From contig NMRA01000102.1 in the NCBI GenBank assembly GCA_002633005.1, positions 511,511 through 575,510 on the forward strand: a stretch of 64,000 bases of DNA, given 5' to 3'. The stretch is from Phoronis australis (Eukaryota > Phoronida > Phoronidae). Each line of letters starts with the position of its first letter. The stretch's first letter is position 1. The notes beneath the pieces were generated by a model that worked only from the letters and a program-made list of their open reading frames with translations, made no database searches and had not been told where the DNA came from. Both the position numbers and the translations under genes were made by a program. This document shows, piece by piece, positions 9,599 through 19,179 of the stretch.

Positions 9599-11605
9599 TT
9601 AAGTGAACTGTGCGCTCCCGTCTGGATAATACTGGTCCAAGCACGCGTGGTCATTTTTCACCCTACACGGTGAAAATTCTCCAATGGCGTACTTGAAGTT
9701 CTTGGGGTCAATCACTTCCCAAATATTTGTGTGTTTATACACTTCTTCACCGTAATAATTTCTGACGTGTCTTCCGGGATTGGGTGGCGCCTGCAGCCAT
9801 TCGCCGTCAAACAGAACGTACGTCTGGTTGAAGCCACTTCTCTCTCTGTACAGAACAGAGGGTAAAATTTTAAACAGGGACACGTCAACATACCAGCTTC
9901 CAGCGTACATTGAACCCCCGCCCTCGTTCTCGACAAGCTGCAAAGGACAGCCCAATGATTTCATTTGGGACTGAAGATTGAGCATTACCGAGTAATTGCC
10001 TGCAAAGTAGTGAATATCGGCATCTCTATCCCATGGTATTGCGTGGCCAAATTTAACGGCACCTAGCAATGTTCCACAACGTATCTCCATCATTACGTTA
10101 TTTTGACGTGCCAGACGAAGAAGAATTTTAACACATCTGCTCAGCATTAGTAGACAACATGGCGATTCTACGAGGTCTCGAGATGAACCAAACAATCCTT
10201 CACATGTCATTTTAATTTCGTCACAACTGAAGTGGTGGGTAGCAGTGAAGGCGTGTATAGTGTTTAGACGATAGGTGTCTGCAATGTAATGCCAACGTTC
10301 CTTGCTTTCTGTTGGCTGCTCCACGACGATTGTATCAACATAAAACATCACATCCGGGCAAGACATGACAACAACATCTCGGGTCATCCATTTCAGAAAT
10401 AGCTGCTCGAATATCAGTTCTGAATTTTCAACGTTGATTAGGGAATTCCGAAGAATTTCTGTACGTGCTAAAAACGGTCCCGCAAGATGATCGCAAAGCA
10501 TGCAAGAATCCCGTGATGTTTCATAACCATATTTGTAACGCAAAGTAAAGTTTTGAAGATGTATTTGGTAGCAATTGTGCCACCAGTGACCGTTTAGTCC
10601 TACGGAAGCTCCTCCCACTATTGGGACGTCATGACGGTATGACACACTGACTAAACGTTCAATGTTGGAGTAATTTGTAAAATGCTGAACGTCACGTAAT
10701 ACGACAACGTACTTTGTCTTAACTTGATTAAGCAACTTTCTCCAAACTGCCATAGTTGGCAATCCCTTTGTACTTGATACCTCATCACAAGGACTCCCAC
10801 CCACCATTCTAAGGCGGGGATAAACCTTTTGGATTTCATTTATCAGTCCGCACGATTGCTGGAAAAAGTTACCACCGGGAATGACCATCAGACTAACAAG
10901 ACTTTCTAACGACTTTGCATAAGAACACTTCACAAACTCCCAGCCATGGTCTAGCACAGGGTGATCAAGCTTTCCAAAGTAGACTTCTGGACACGTCTCT
11001 GCAGTAGACTGGTCTCCTGATTTTACTATGTTAACACTCTCCAACTCAAATTGCCGCTTAGTCTTCTTCAAGATCTGTTTGAGCAATGCTCTAGTTGGTG
11101 AACTTCTTGAACTTTTGATAGCTTGGGTTGCTAGCTCAGCAATTTCATCAAAGATTTTTTGATCCGTCAAGCAGTTTTCCAGTTCGGTATTTAAAGACGA
11201 GCCTGAGTTTGACGTCGCGCACTCACATTGGCCTTGTGCAGGTACGGAATTTCCACTCTGTAGGACAGTATTTGAATTTTCCAACCCACGTGTGTTAAAG
11301 TATTCTTGATTAAGATGCTGGATTCGACAAGCAACGATAAAGAGCTTAACTAATGTCAGAATTAACGCCATGCACCCCATAGCGCGAAACAGACGGCAAC
11401 CACGGGAGTGCGTCATAACACGTCCAGAAATTAGACAAAACGTGCTAAGCATGCTCATAATTGCTGTTACTGGTTTGATCATCAAGATTCCGCGTTTGTG
11501 TGCCAGTGCAGCAAGACGTCTTGCATCGTGTGGCGTATTCACGTGGTGATACCGCAAAACAGGAATAAAAATATTCACTATTCTCTCAAAAAGGTCCGCC
11601 GACAT
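9599..11605 (-). CDS. LicD/fukutin-FKRP-family transferase-like protein, single exon
   Basis: An intact 668-codon frame (ATG at 11605, stop at 9599) without introns. The C-terminal part carries the LicD/fukutin signature: GTLLGAVKFGHAIPWDRDAD at residues ~511-530, with the DxD-type acidic cluster DRDAD, followed by YVDVSLFKI (572-580). The middle (~200-430) resembles the stem/GT-like domain of FKRP, including YVVVLRD (299-305) and cysteines near 368-371. A hydrophobic stretch at ~74-93 flanked by basic residues suggests a type II Golgi membrane protein. If translation starts at Met64 instead, the layout is the classic short tail plus anchor. NxS/T sites are at ~311, 352, 537 and 593. In animals FKRP and fukutin transfer ribitol phosphate onto alpha-dystroglycan glycans. 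That exact activity is not proven here: the protein is longer than human FKRP (495 residues) and could be a lineage-specific relative. LicD-family membership is firm; FKRP orthology is not. Confidence 0.85.
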   Translation of the reverse strand: MSADLFERIVNIFIPVLRYHHVNTPHDARRLAALAHKRGILMIKPVTAIMSMLSTFCLISGRVMTHSRGCRLFRAMGCMALILTLVKLFIVACRIQHLNQEYFNTRGLENSNTVLQSGNSVPAQGQCECATSNSGSSLNTELENCLTDQKIFDEIAELATQAIKSSRSSPTRALLKQILKKTKRQFELESVNIVKSGDQSTAETCPEVYFGKLDHPVLDHGWEFVKCSYAKSLESLVSLMVIPGGNFFQQSCGLINEIQKVYPRLRMVGGSPCDEVSSTKGLPTMAVWRKLLNQVKTKYVVVLRDVQHFTNYSNIERLVSVSYRHDVPIVGGASVGLNGHWWHNCYQIHLQNFTLRYKYGYETSRDSCMLCDHLAGPFLARTEILRNSLINVENSELIFEQLFLKWMTRDVVVMSCPDVMFYVDTIVVEQPTESKERWHYIADTYRLNTIHAFTATHHFSCDEIKMTCEGLFGSSRDLVESPCCLLMLSRCVKILLRLARQNNVMMEIRCGTLLGAVKFGHAIPWDRDADIHYFAGNYSVMLNLQSQMKSLGCPLQLVENEGGGSMYAGSWYVDVSLFKILPSVLYRERSGFNQTYVLFDGEWLQAPPNPGRHVRNYYGEEVYKHTNIWEVIDPKNFKYAIGEFSPCRVKNDHACLDQYYPDGSAQFT

Positions 11606-13460
11606 TTGGCTATAAATCCACTTCCTGGATTTAAACCATTTACGTTATGGAGCTGGTCTCAAATTGTTCCTTCCGAGGTTTGGAAAGAACTGGCAATGGT
11701 TAAGAGACTATGCTTTACAAATTGGCTCATAATTTTGGGTTATGTTATTTTATGCACCCAGTACAAACTCGAGTAAAGCCGTAAATAGTCTCAATCTAAA
11801 GTTAGTTATCCCCGAATTTGTTCACAAATCCAACAATAAGAACTCAACATTATTTAAAACTGTATTTCGTCCTGTTCAGCTAGCTCAAGATGAAAATCGA
11901 ATTAGTCCTTTTGCAATCATAATAAAATCGTGCACTCAATACCATGACAAGATTCCATTTCACGCGTTACCAACTCAAGCCACAGGCATGCTTCACAGGC
12001 GCCATTTTCCAATTCGCCGTTTAAGGTTGGCCAACCCCAATAAAGTTTGAAGTTTTTTTGAGTCGCTGATGGCTTCGATGTTCTCATTGGAAACGCAAAA
12101 TAGAATGCTGTCACGATAACGAATATTATGAGACTGAGTTTACAAGAAGGCCTTATTCGATTTTTGCTTTTAGTCTCATAAACGGAGCAAAATGCAATTG
12201 TCAAAGGGCGCGTGATTATCGTCTGCTACTGGAGAGCTCACTTTTTGATGTGATATTGGTCACCAGCTCCTATTGTTACGGCGTTATTGATATCACTTTC
12301 TCCTGTGTTACCCATTTTGTGAAATCAACTACCATTAAAGTTGCCATTGACTGGTTTTGAATTGAAGGTAGACAAGGTTTTACGAGTTTTCACAAAGTTT
12401 TAAAGTTTTTCCACAATCGTGCTGAAGTCACATTGTCATTTGATTGACAATGTTACTGACTTTTCTGGGGACACAGGTTAAATTTTCCGCGATTATATCA
12501 GCCGTAAATGTATATATACACGTGACTGTGAGGATGGTTTTATTTTGGTAATCTAATCAAAGATGTATGAATGAACTTTAAGCGCCTTATTCGCCAAACT
12601 CGGTCTAGCAATTTTAAAATAGCTAACCTATATAAAACTTCCTTCCATGTCAAAAACCAATTTTTGATTTAGACCACTTCTCTTTATGACGTTGGCCACA
12701 ATTGTTCTTTAGTAAAGTTAGAGATGGTCTCAGTGGTTTGAAAGAAATGAAATTATTGTTTAAGACCAGGGTACTAGAGTTCAGTAGCTGTCTCGCGGTT
12801 AGAAATATTCGGCCAAAATCACATGTTCTCATTTAAAATACACGGCAATACCTCACGTAATCTCGCGAAGTCTTGCTTTTTAGCAAGGTCCTAGCGTAGC
12901 TCCTAGCTTTACTGAACTCTACCCAGGTTCTTCAACTGCCGGCCGGGATTGTCACGGCAGGTCAGTGCCCGAGCATGGGTCGAGTGATAACGGGCTGCCA
13001 GTTCTTTGCAACCCAGAAATCATTTCCCATTTGAGTAAGGAATTCGTTGAGCCCAATTTTGTATCGATAAGTGGTCTTCATCAAAAGTTCACTTCTTTGT
13101 GAAATATTGAGTTATTGCCTTTTGACGCAACTCAAAGCGTGCACCACATCACTATGTAAGTACTCCACTGGCTTAAGGGAAACTTGGAGACATCCAATAG
13201 TGTTACTCACTTTTAACGACGTTGCGCATGTGACGCTTGCCGGCTTCAGCTTGGCCACTGATGTTATGATGGGGGTGGCCAATAGGTGTCGTCTTAGTCG
13301 CTAATTGCGAGTGGAGAGTTCCAGTAGTTCACTAATTTTTCTTTTTTTCCATTAGTTGTGAGCCTACACTGTTCAAAAACTTATAGCGATACCAGATACA
13401 TAATCCCTTACTCACCTGCGGTTGCTATGCAAATTCAAACATACCGAACATAAATATATA
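11606..13460. other. 5' flank of the LicD-family gene; copy of a dispersed repeat
   Basis: No convincing exon is seen. Around 12780-12925 is a copy of a dispersed sequence (GTCCTAGCGTAG next to CTCACGTAATCTCGCG) that recurs inverted at 17605-17768 and partly at 51945-52020. The short frames at 11742-12204 are unsupported. Confidence 0.4.
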
Positions 13461-13467
13461 TTCTAGT

Positions 13468-13532
13468 GTCCTCAGCTTCTGATCGTACCAATACACTACA
13501 TAGTGTGTTGGGGACGATCAGAAGCTGAGGAC
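13468..13532. repeat. 65-bp hairpin (foldback)
   Basis: A 19-bp perfect stem (GTCCTCAGCTTCTGATCGT with its complement) continues, after a short interruption, into a second stem CCAATACACT/AGTGTGTTGG with one mismatch. A related single arm occurs at 48186-48217 (TCAGCTTCTGTTCGTCC then AATACACTAT), so it belongs to a dispersed family. Confidence 0.8.
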
Positions 13533-13782
13533 GCCTGTGATTCTATGCAGCTATTTATCCTGGCTGATTCTCTGCGTCCCGCTAGGTAGTAGCCAGCATG
13601 TGATCTCTATACGCAGGGAACCAGCGAGCGATTCATCGAAATGACGTCAATGACACTACACACGCTGCTGTCACTGAAACGAAGACGTATCTCAGCTAAC
13701 CGTCTTGACAAAGATGCCCTCACAATATATTCGCAACTATAAATTTTGTAAACATGAAGATTTCTATAACAGTTAGGGAAAT

Positions 13783-13788
13783 TTTATT
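13783..13788 (-). promoter_or_regulatory. candidate poly(A) signal of the CRAL-TRIO gene
   Basis: TTTATT on the plus strand reads AATAAA on the minus strand, about 260 bases after the TGA at 14048. The position is plausible, but other AT-rich signals nearby are possible. Confidence 0.4.
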
Positions 13789-14047
13789 TAAAACCAAATG
13801 CAAACAACATCAAAATTATTATTTTGCACTTGCTTCAACGGAAACTGGGAATAAAAAGAAAGGGTTCTGACCAGTAATAAGATGTGCTTGAGAACGTTAC
13901 CATGCAATTCAAATCAAGCCTACTCTGAGTGAGTAGTCTATAGAAAAATCAATAAATGACAATGGCAACATTGTCGATGGAAGGACGAACATTTTACAAG
14001 TGCAACGATTGCGCTTCGTGAGCAAGCACGCAATGGTAGGACATTGA

Positions 14048-14227
14048 TCATTTGTCAAAGCGTATAGTTTCTTTCGAACGAAAAATTTCTTCCGTATCGT
14101 TGCAAGGCAACTTTGCAACGAGAGTCACTGGGTCGTAAGGGGGCGCTGTACCACTGAAGTCCTCTGGGATGTAAGATGGGTCGAACTCCGAAAAAAACTT
14201 GTCCAATGTATGACCATGGACATGAAC
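14048..14227 (-). CDS. CRAL-TRIO lipid-binding protein, exon 5 (C-terminus, stop)
   Basis: Last exon: acceptor AATTTCAG/GTTCATG, 59 codons and a TGA at 14050-14048. It encodes VHVHGHTLDKFF, then PSYIPEDFSGTAPPYDP, the segment that closes the lipid pocket in alpha-tocopherol-transfer-type proteins (usual form LP.e.GG), then a short variable tail ending RFDK. Phase 0 matches exon 4. Here the usual glycine pair is replaced by SG, a modest divergence. Confidence 0.92.
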   Translation of the reverse strand, partial: VHVHGHTLDKFFSEFDPSYIPEDFSGTAPPYDPVTLVAKLPCNDTEEIFRSKETIRFDK

Positions 14228-14790
14228 CTGAAATTACACAAAAATAAGGTATCCTTCAGAAAATGTAAATCGAATCAAATCGAAACACGATAGAGTTGGT
14301 CTAGGCGGGTGACGCAAAGGTAATTTCACTAGTTTTCTTGTGACGCCAGATAATGCATATATCAAGATGCAGTGATGCCTGTCTTTGTCACTTCATAATC
14401 TGGGCCTTCAACACAGTGTCACGCGTTAGACTAGCAATACAAATAGAAGACTGTGCCCGACTCGCAAACTCAACTTTGAGATTTTCCTCTACTTCCATTT
14501 TCCGCAATGACATCATTTTCGTGTGTGCACAGAAGAGATATTCCTTTTACCATGACAAGCAATGACAAGAGCGTAGCCAGACTACAGAAGACGACGAAAA
14601 GCTCACCATTGTGACAGACAAACTCCTAATAAATGACGTCTCAAAAAGTGTAATTGCAGGCGGTCTGGTACCTGACGTGCGCTGGCCGCTCAGGTGGGCC
14701 CATTACATAGTAGGCCCATCGCCATTATTTTAAAGGTATAATTATCACGGTTGTTTTTTAAAGTACAAAAGTACACAAAACAATACTCAC

Positions 14791-14901
14791 TCTTTCAATA
14801 AATTTCGCTTTAACAAACGTTTTGACTATAGTGTAGGTCCACGAAAAGTACCAAGGCTCGTGAATAACATGGATCGCTTTGAACCTGGCGGGAAAAGAAC
14901 C
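14791..14901 (-). CDS. CRAL-TRIO lipid-binding protein, exon 4
   Basis: A 37-codon phase-0 exon between GCAG/GGTTCT and AGA/GTGAGT. It encodes [19 protein letters not shown] followed by the helix [13 protein letters not shown]. This is the most recognisable block of the CRAL-TRIO fold (FP.R.k.ih.in.P..f). The exon is too short to stand out as an open frame by length. Confidence 0.93.
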
Positions 14902-15359
14902 CTGCAAACGAAAAGGTACACTTATTACATATGAGACTGAACAATCTCGAGCAATGTCGTTAGGGCGATCATGAAAAAAAGAAAATATTGATATTCAAAA
15001 GATCGGTTAGCGAAATAGTTTATTTCGGTGACACTGGACGTTGATGAATGTACGATGGAAGAACATCATTTCTTCCGTTTGTCACAAATAGTTCATTCAG
15101 ACGTTCAGAAGAGTGATTGTCTCCGAAACAATTGAAAAAGACAGCGGCTGCACTTGATTCAGCCAGCCCGCTAAAACATCTCTTGATGACGAGATCCGGC
15201 TTGCAAACCAATCAGATGTCTTAGTCGATTAACACGGTTGAGTGAATCACGTGCAGCGATTCCCCTAAAGATGGTATGGAAGCCGGTACTTTTAAAGAGT
15301 TAATAGGGATGTCAAGATTAATATCATATCTACAACTGAGTAGAATCACCATATATTTA

Positions 15360-15860
15360 GGTGAGCATATGGACCCGTCTTCCCTCCTCATTTCGGTCTA
15401 TTTCATTATTCCTTTGTGTAGGACTACACGTCGTTTTCCCAGCCTTCGTATTGGTCTGTTGGTATCACGTGCCTCGAGTTTGATCAGCTCTTGGCTCTTA
15501 TAGGCTGATGATTGTCACGTGTCCTTAGGCGTTTTTTCTTTGTTATTGTAACCTCGCTTTCAGTTCACCTTTGCCGGTTCCGGCCACATTGTCTTAATAT
15601 GTACTTATTAATTTTTCCCACCCTCTACCTCCCAGTCATTCTCTCGCACTTCCACGTGGCCGGCGCTTTTTTATTGCCCATCTAACCAGAGATTACCATG
15701 TTTATGTTATTTACCTGTATTCATTATATTGTAATTGTATTAGACATAATAAATGACCTTATATCGCCTACCTCGATCTCCTTTTCATCTCTGGTAAGGA
15801 GCTTGCGACGCACGTATCATTTATCTATTATTCGGGACATATGTCGATCATAAACATGAA
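15360..15860 (+). repeat. dispersed repeat 3' end, inverted copy at 40.63-40.88 kb
   Basis: About 150 bases (15705-15860) match 40628-40800 in opposite orientation. Shared blocks include AATAAATGACCTTATATCGC, CCTTTTCATCTCTGGTAA and ATTATTCGGGACATATGTCG. The sequence further 5' differs, which suits the common 3' end of retroposon copies. It lies in intron 3 of the CRAL-TRIO gene. Confidence 0.65.
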
Positions 15861-15925
15861 TACGATAAAATGTAATTGTTGACATATCGTATGTTATCAT
15901 TACTATAGCTGTAGTTATATTTCAC

Positions 15926-16147
15926 CTGTAAAATGTTGACCATTTTTCTCAAGTCAGATGGTCTTATGTCAGCGGCCTGTGACAAGCTATAATTAGCGAA
16001 GTTTTCAATCAACACAAATCCACTGATCTGCGTTTCTTCGTTTTCTATCAACAGTTCCAAAAGATAAATGTATGCGCGCATCACTTGGTCAAAGGGAATC
16101 TCCTGCGCGTTCCAGCTCCCAATGTTGAAAATAAAAACAACACGGCC
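15926..16147 (-). CDS. CRAL-TRIO lipid-binding protein, exon 3 (CRAL-TRIO domain)
   Basis: A 74-codon phase-0 exon (TTTTGCAG/GGCCGT to CAG/GTGAAA). It opens with GRVVFIFNIGSWN, then the helix QVMRAYIYLLELLIENEETQ, then the central strand GFVLIENFANYSL and SDLRKMVNILQ. These are the beta-strand and helix blocks that form the hydrophobic ligand cavity in SEC14/CRAL-TRIO proteins. No indel or stop is seen. Confidence 0.93.
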
Positions 16148-16419
16148 CTGCAAAAGGAAACGCTTGAATGAGTTCACACCTAGATTAGGATTTACCATCT
16201 CCTATCTTCCGGCGTGTGCGTGCAGCAAATCACCAAGAGACATAACGGACAAACAAGTTAAAATATTACTGTATTTCGAGACCACGTGTCTCATCCTCAG
16301 GCAGTAAGTAAAATGGACACCGTGGTGGAAGCGACACAAACAGTGAAATATACAATGAAAGGAGGTAGAAGGGAATGCAAGCAGAGGTTCTGAATACATG
16401 AATACAATGAATGTCTTCG

Positions 16420-16662
16420 TCCTCATTCTTGTAAGCAGCATTACATAGGACACACGGTATGGTTTAGTCCTCATTCTTGTGAACATTATTACATTGGACA
16501 CACGGTATGGTTTAGTCCTCATTCCTGTGAACATTATTACATTGAACGCACGGTATGGTTTAGTCCTCATTCTTGTGAACATTATTACATTGAACACAGG
16601 GTATGGTTTAGTCCTCATTAATTCTTTTGAACATTATTACATTGGACAAACGGTATGGTTTT
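16420..16662. repeat. 48-bp minisatellite, about 5 copies
   Basis: Units of GGTATGGTTTAGTCCTCATT then CTTGTGAACATTATTACATT are repeated about five times with point differences. The multiple-of-three period keeps a minus-strand frame open (MRTKPYR... peptides), which is an artefact. It is located in CRAL-TRIO intron 2. Confidence 0.8.
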
Positions 16663-17453
16663 TCTCGTGACGGTAGTCCATGCATTTGCAGATCGGGTCC
16701 ACTGAAGATCATTTTTTACACCAACATGGCTGGAAAATAACTAGGAAAGAGGTGTTCGCTATGTAGAAAAGGACACGTTTCGGTTGAAGATTTTGGAATC
16801 TCTATTGATCAGTCACGAATAGCTTGAACTGAATGAGCTGCTGACGAGTGTTTACCGTACGCTGTTTTGTGGTTTTCCTAACGTGTAACATTCACACTCT
16901 GCTTGTATTCTCTTCAACCTCCTGCCATTGTTAATTTCGTTTTCACCATGACGTTCGTTTTACCTACTGACTGAGGATGAGACACGTGACCACAAAATAT
17001 ACCAATTGGTTTAACTTGTTTCTTCGTTAGATTTCTTGGTGTTTTGCTACACAACTGCACGTTGTATAGAGAGTACAAGCGAGTATATATTAAGCTGTCC
17101 AACAAAAAGTGCAGTTTGTGTCAGTGACGCGCCGCTACCAAACTATACATTTAGCTACTTGTACTTATAGACAGAATTACTCTGCTGAAGATTTCAATCA
17201 AATACATATAATTGGTATTCTTCCATTGGAGATAGAACTTCAGAATTAAACAAATATTGATCAAGAAAATTAAACCGAATTTGCAAACTCAATGCTGCTG
17301 TCATCGTACACTACATGATTTGCGAAGAGCACTATAATAAGGCTGATAAATTTTTTTTTCTGTTATACACAATGTTTTTTAACTACAGACGATGTTTATT
17401 TGTTTCATTGATAACAGTCGGCTGTCTGCTATTTTTCAAATATGGCATTTAAC

Positions 17454-18411
17454 AGCCGATTTCATAAAGGTGGTTTAACAAAACCAGGTTTAAGACTTAA
17501 ACTTGGTCTTCCTAAACCTGGTCTAATTTTAAGCCCAATTTGCATGTCACCTACTTGGTTTAAAAGTCTGAAAGCCTGGTTTTGCTAGGCCAGGGAGCAG
17601 CTGCGTAAGACCAGCTTCCCGTTCAGTAACGCTAGGACCTCGCTAAAGGACAAGACTTCGCGAGATTACGTGAGATATTACCGTGCCTTTTAAATGAGAA
17701 CACGTCACTTTGACTAGGTTTTAGCTGGGTCCTAGCGTAGGTCCTAGCGTCTACTGAACGCACGCCAGGGTTTAACGTGTCCAAGGCACCCTACTGTGTA
17801 GAGCTGGATTAACCCAACAAAGAAACTATTGAAGTGAATTGTGATCACGTGAGTATCAATGAGAGAACACAGTTGTATATAAAATCAGTGCAGACGTACA
17901 TTTCCTGGAGGCTCTGTCATCATTATTAGGGTTGAAAAAGGTCGGAAATTTTTCTCAAGAAGAAAAATGTTTCTTCAAAGAAAAAATCGAGGTCACAGGG
18001 GAACAAGATTATGATGTCTGTCATTGTTTGTTTTGTCATTGAAGTCTGAGTCGTCTTAAAATTGAAATTAGTTTTCTGTCGCTCTGAAATTGCGTCTGCA
18101 AGGCACGCCGCGACGTCTTTCAGCAGCATGGTTTGCACATGTACATCGCGCAAGCCTGAATCTGTCGCCTTTAACAGTGTTAAACCTGGGTCTGACCAGG
18201 TTCAAAGTCTTAACACAGGTCTAAGAAACTTAGACCACGGTGGAGAAATGAAAAGTGTCTAAGGCCAGGTTTAAACTGGAGTTAAATCAGGTTTTACTAG
18301 AACACTGGTCTAAAAATTAAATCACCTTTATGAAATAGGGATTATCTTTAAATCTGGTCTTAATCCACTTTAAACCAGGTGTAACTTTAAACCACCTTTA
18401 TAAAATCGGCT
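17454..18411. mobile_element. ~960-bp TIR element with internal CCTGG/TTTAA repeats
   Basis: Its 23-base ends are AGCCGATTTCATAAAGGTGG (17454 onward) and, inverted, CCACCTTTATAAAATCGGCT (ending 18411), with one mismatch. Inside each end are further inverted AAACCTGGTTTAA-like blocks. The interior at 17605-17768 holds a copy of another dispersed repeat (TCCTAGCGTAGGTCCTAGCG), suggesting nesting. No transposase frame was found, so it is non-autonomous. Confidence 0.65.
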
Positions 18412-18877
18412 AAAAGCGGGGTGTTTTTACGGCTTTGTCATGGGTGGCCCATATACGATTTCGTAGGTTTTTTCCCAGAGTATGATTCAGAAAGTGACGC
18501 GCCCTATACCCGTACACTGCAAAAAGAATGTAAGTGCTGCAATGGTATGCTGTAGTTTTCACGAACTATTACTTATGAACACATTTCTGTTCTCCAGAAC
18601 TGTACTTCCTTTCTCAAGCACGTTTCATTTTTATATTACAAACAATAAGAAACTCGACTGACAAATATAATTCGGATACGAAGTTATAATTAACACAGAA
18701 ACATGACCAACCAACAGAAAAAACGGTTTGTTTTCCTAAGCAAAATGCTTTGCGTGAGAAGAAAAAAGTGCGAGAGAACACTTTTTTGTTCATAAAAATG
18801 CAGTTTTGTCGTCCCGCTGTTCGTCGGGTAACATTGATTATCTTGCAGTGAGTGAATCGCATCAGGTTACACGTGGA

Positions 18878-18944
18878 AGTACTCACGTGCGTGTTTCTTT
18901 GGGGGCAGTACTCAAGTGCGTGTTTCTTTGGGGGCAGTACTCAC
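18878..18944 (-). repeat. 29-bp repeat spanning a splice donor (2+ copies)
   Basis: AGTACTCACGTGC recurs every 29 bases (18878, 18907, 18936) with TTTCTTTGGGGGC between. On the minus strand, the copy touching the exon is the donor CAC/GTGAGT. The middle copy has lost GT (CACTTGAGT), and the farthest keeps a full GTGAGT. Confidence 0.8.
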
Positions 18945-19060
18945 GTGCTTGTCTCGATCGGGCAGTACTCCAGGAAATCCACTTTCCAACGACCTTATTA
19001 CACCTGTTGTCGTTAGATCTTGAAAAAGCTCCGGATATTTTTGACGCAACTTCACATAGC
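18945..19060 (-). CDS. CRAL-TRIO lipid-binding protein, exon 2
   Basis: A 116-base exon between GGATTTTAG/GCTATG and CAC/GTGAGT. With the G left from exon 1 it encodes GYVKLRQKYPELFQDL then VIRSLESGFPGVLPDRDKH. It completes the CRAL-TRIO N-terminal helices (the R..yPelf motif) and leads directly into GRVVFIFNIG of exon 3 (phase 0). The donor is part of a 29-bp tandem duplication. Confidence 0.92.
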
Positions 19061-19179
19061 CTAAAATCCAAAATCCATAAAATGTTGTCAGTACTAGCCT
19101 AAACCGGAATAAAACAGATGACAGCCGTGACAGCACGATATTGGTTACTGATAACAACTAAAATGTTTTTAACTTTGCA

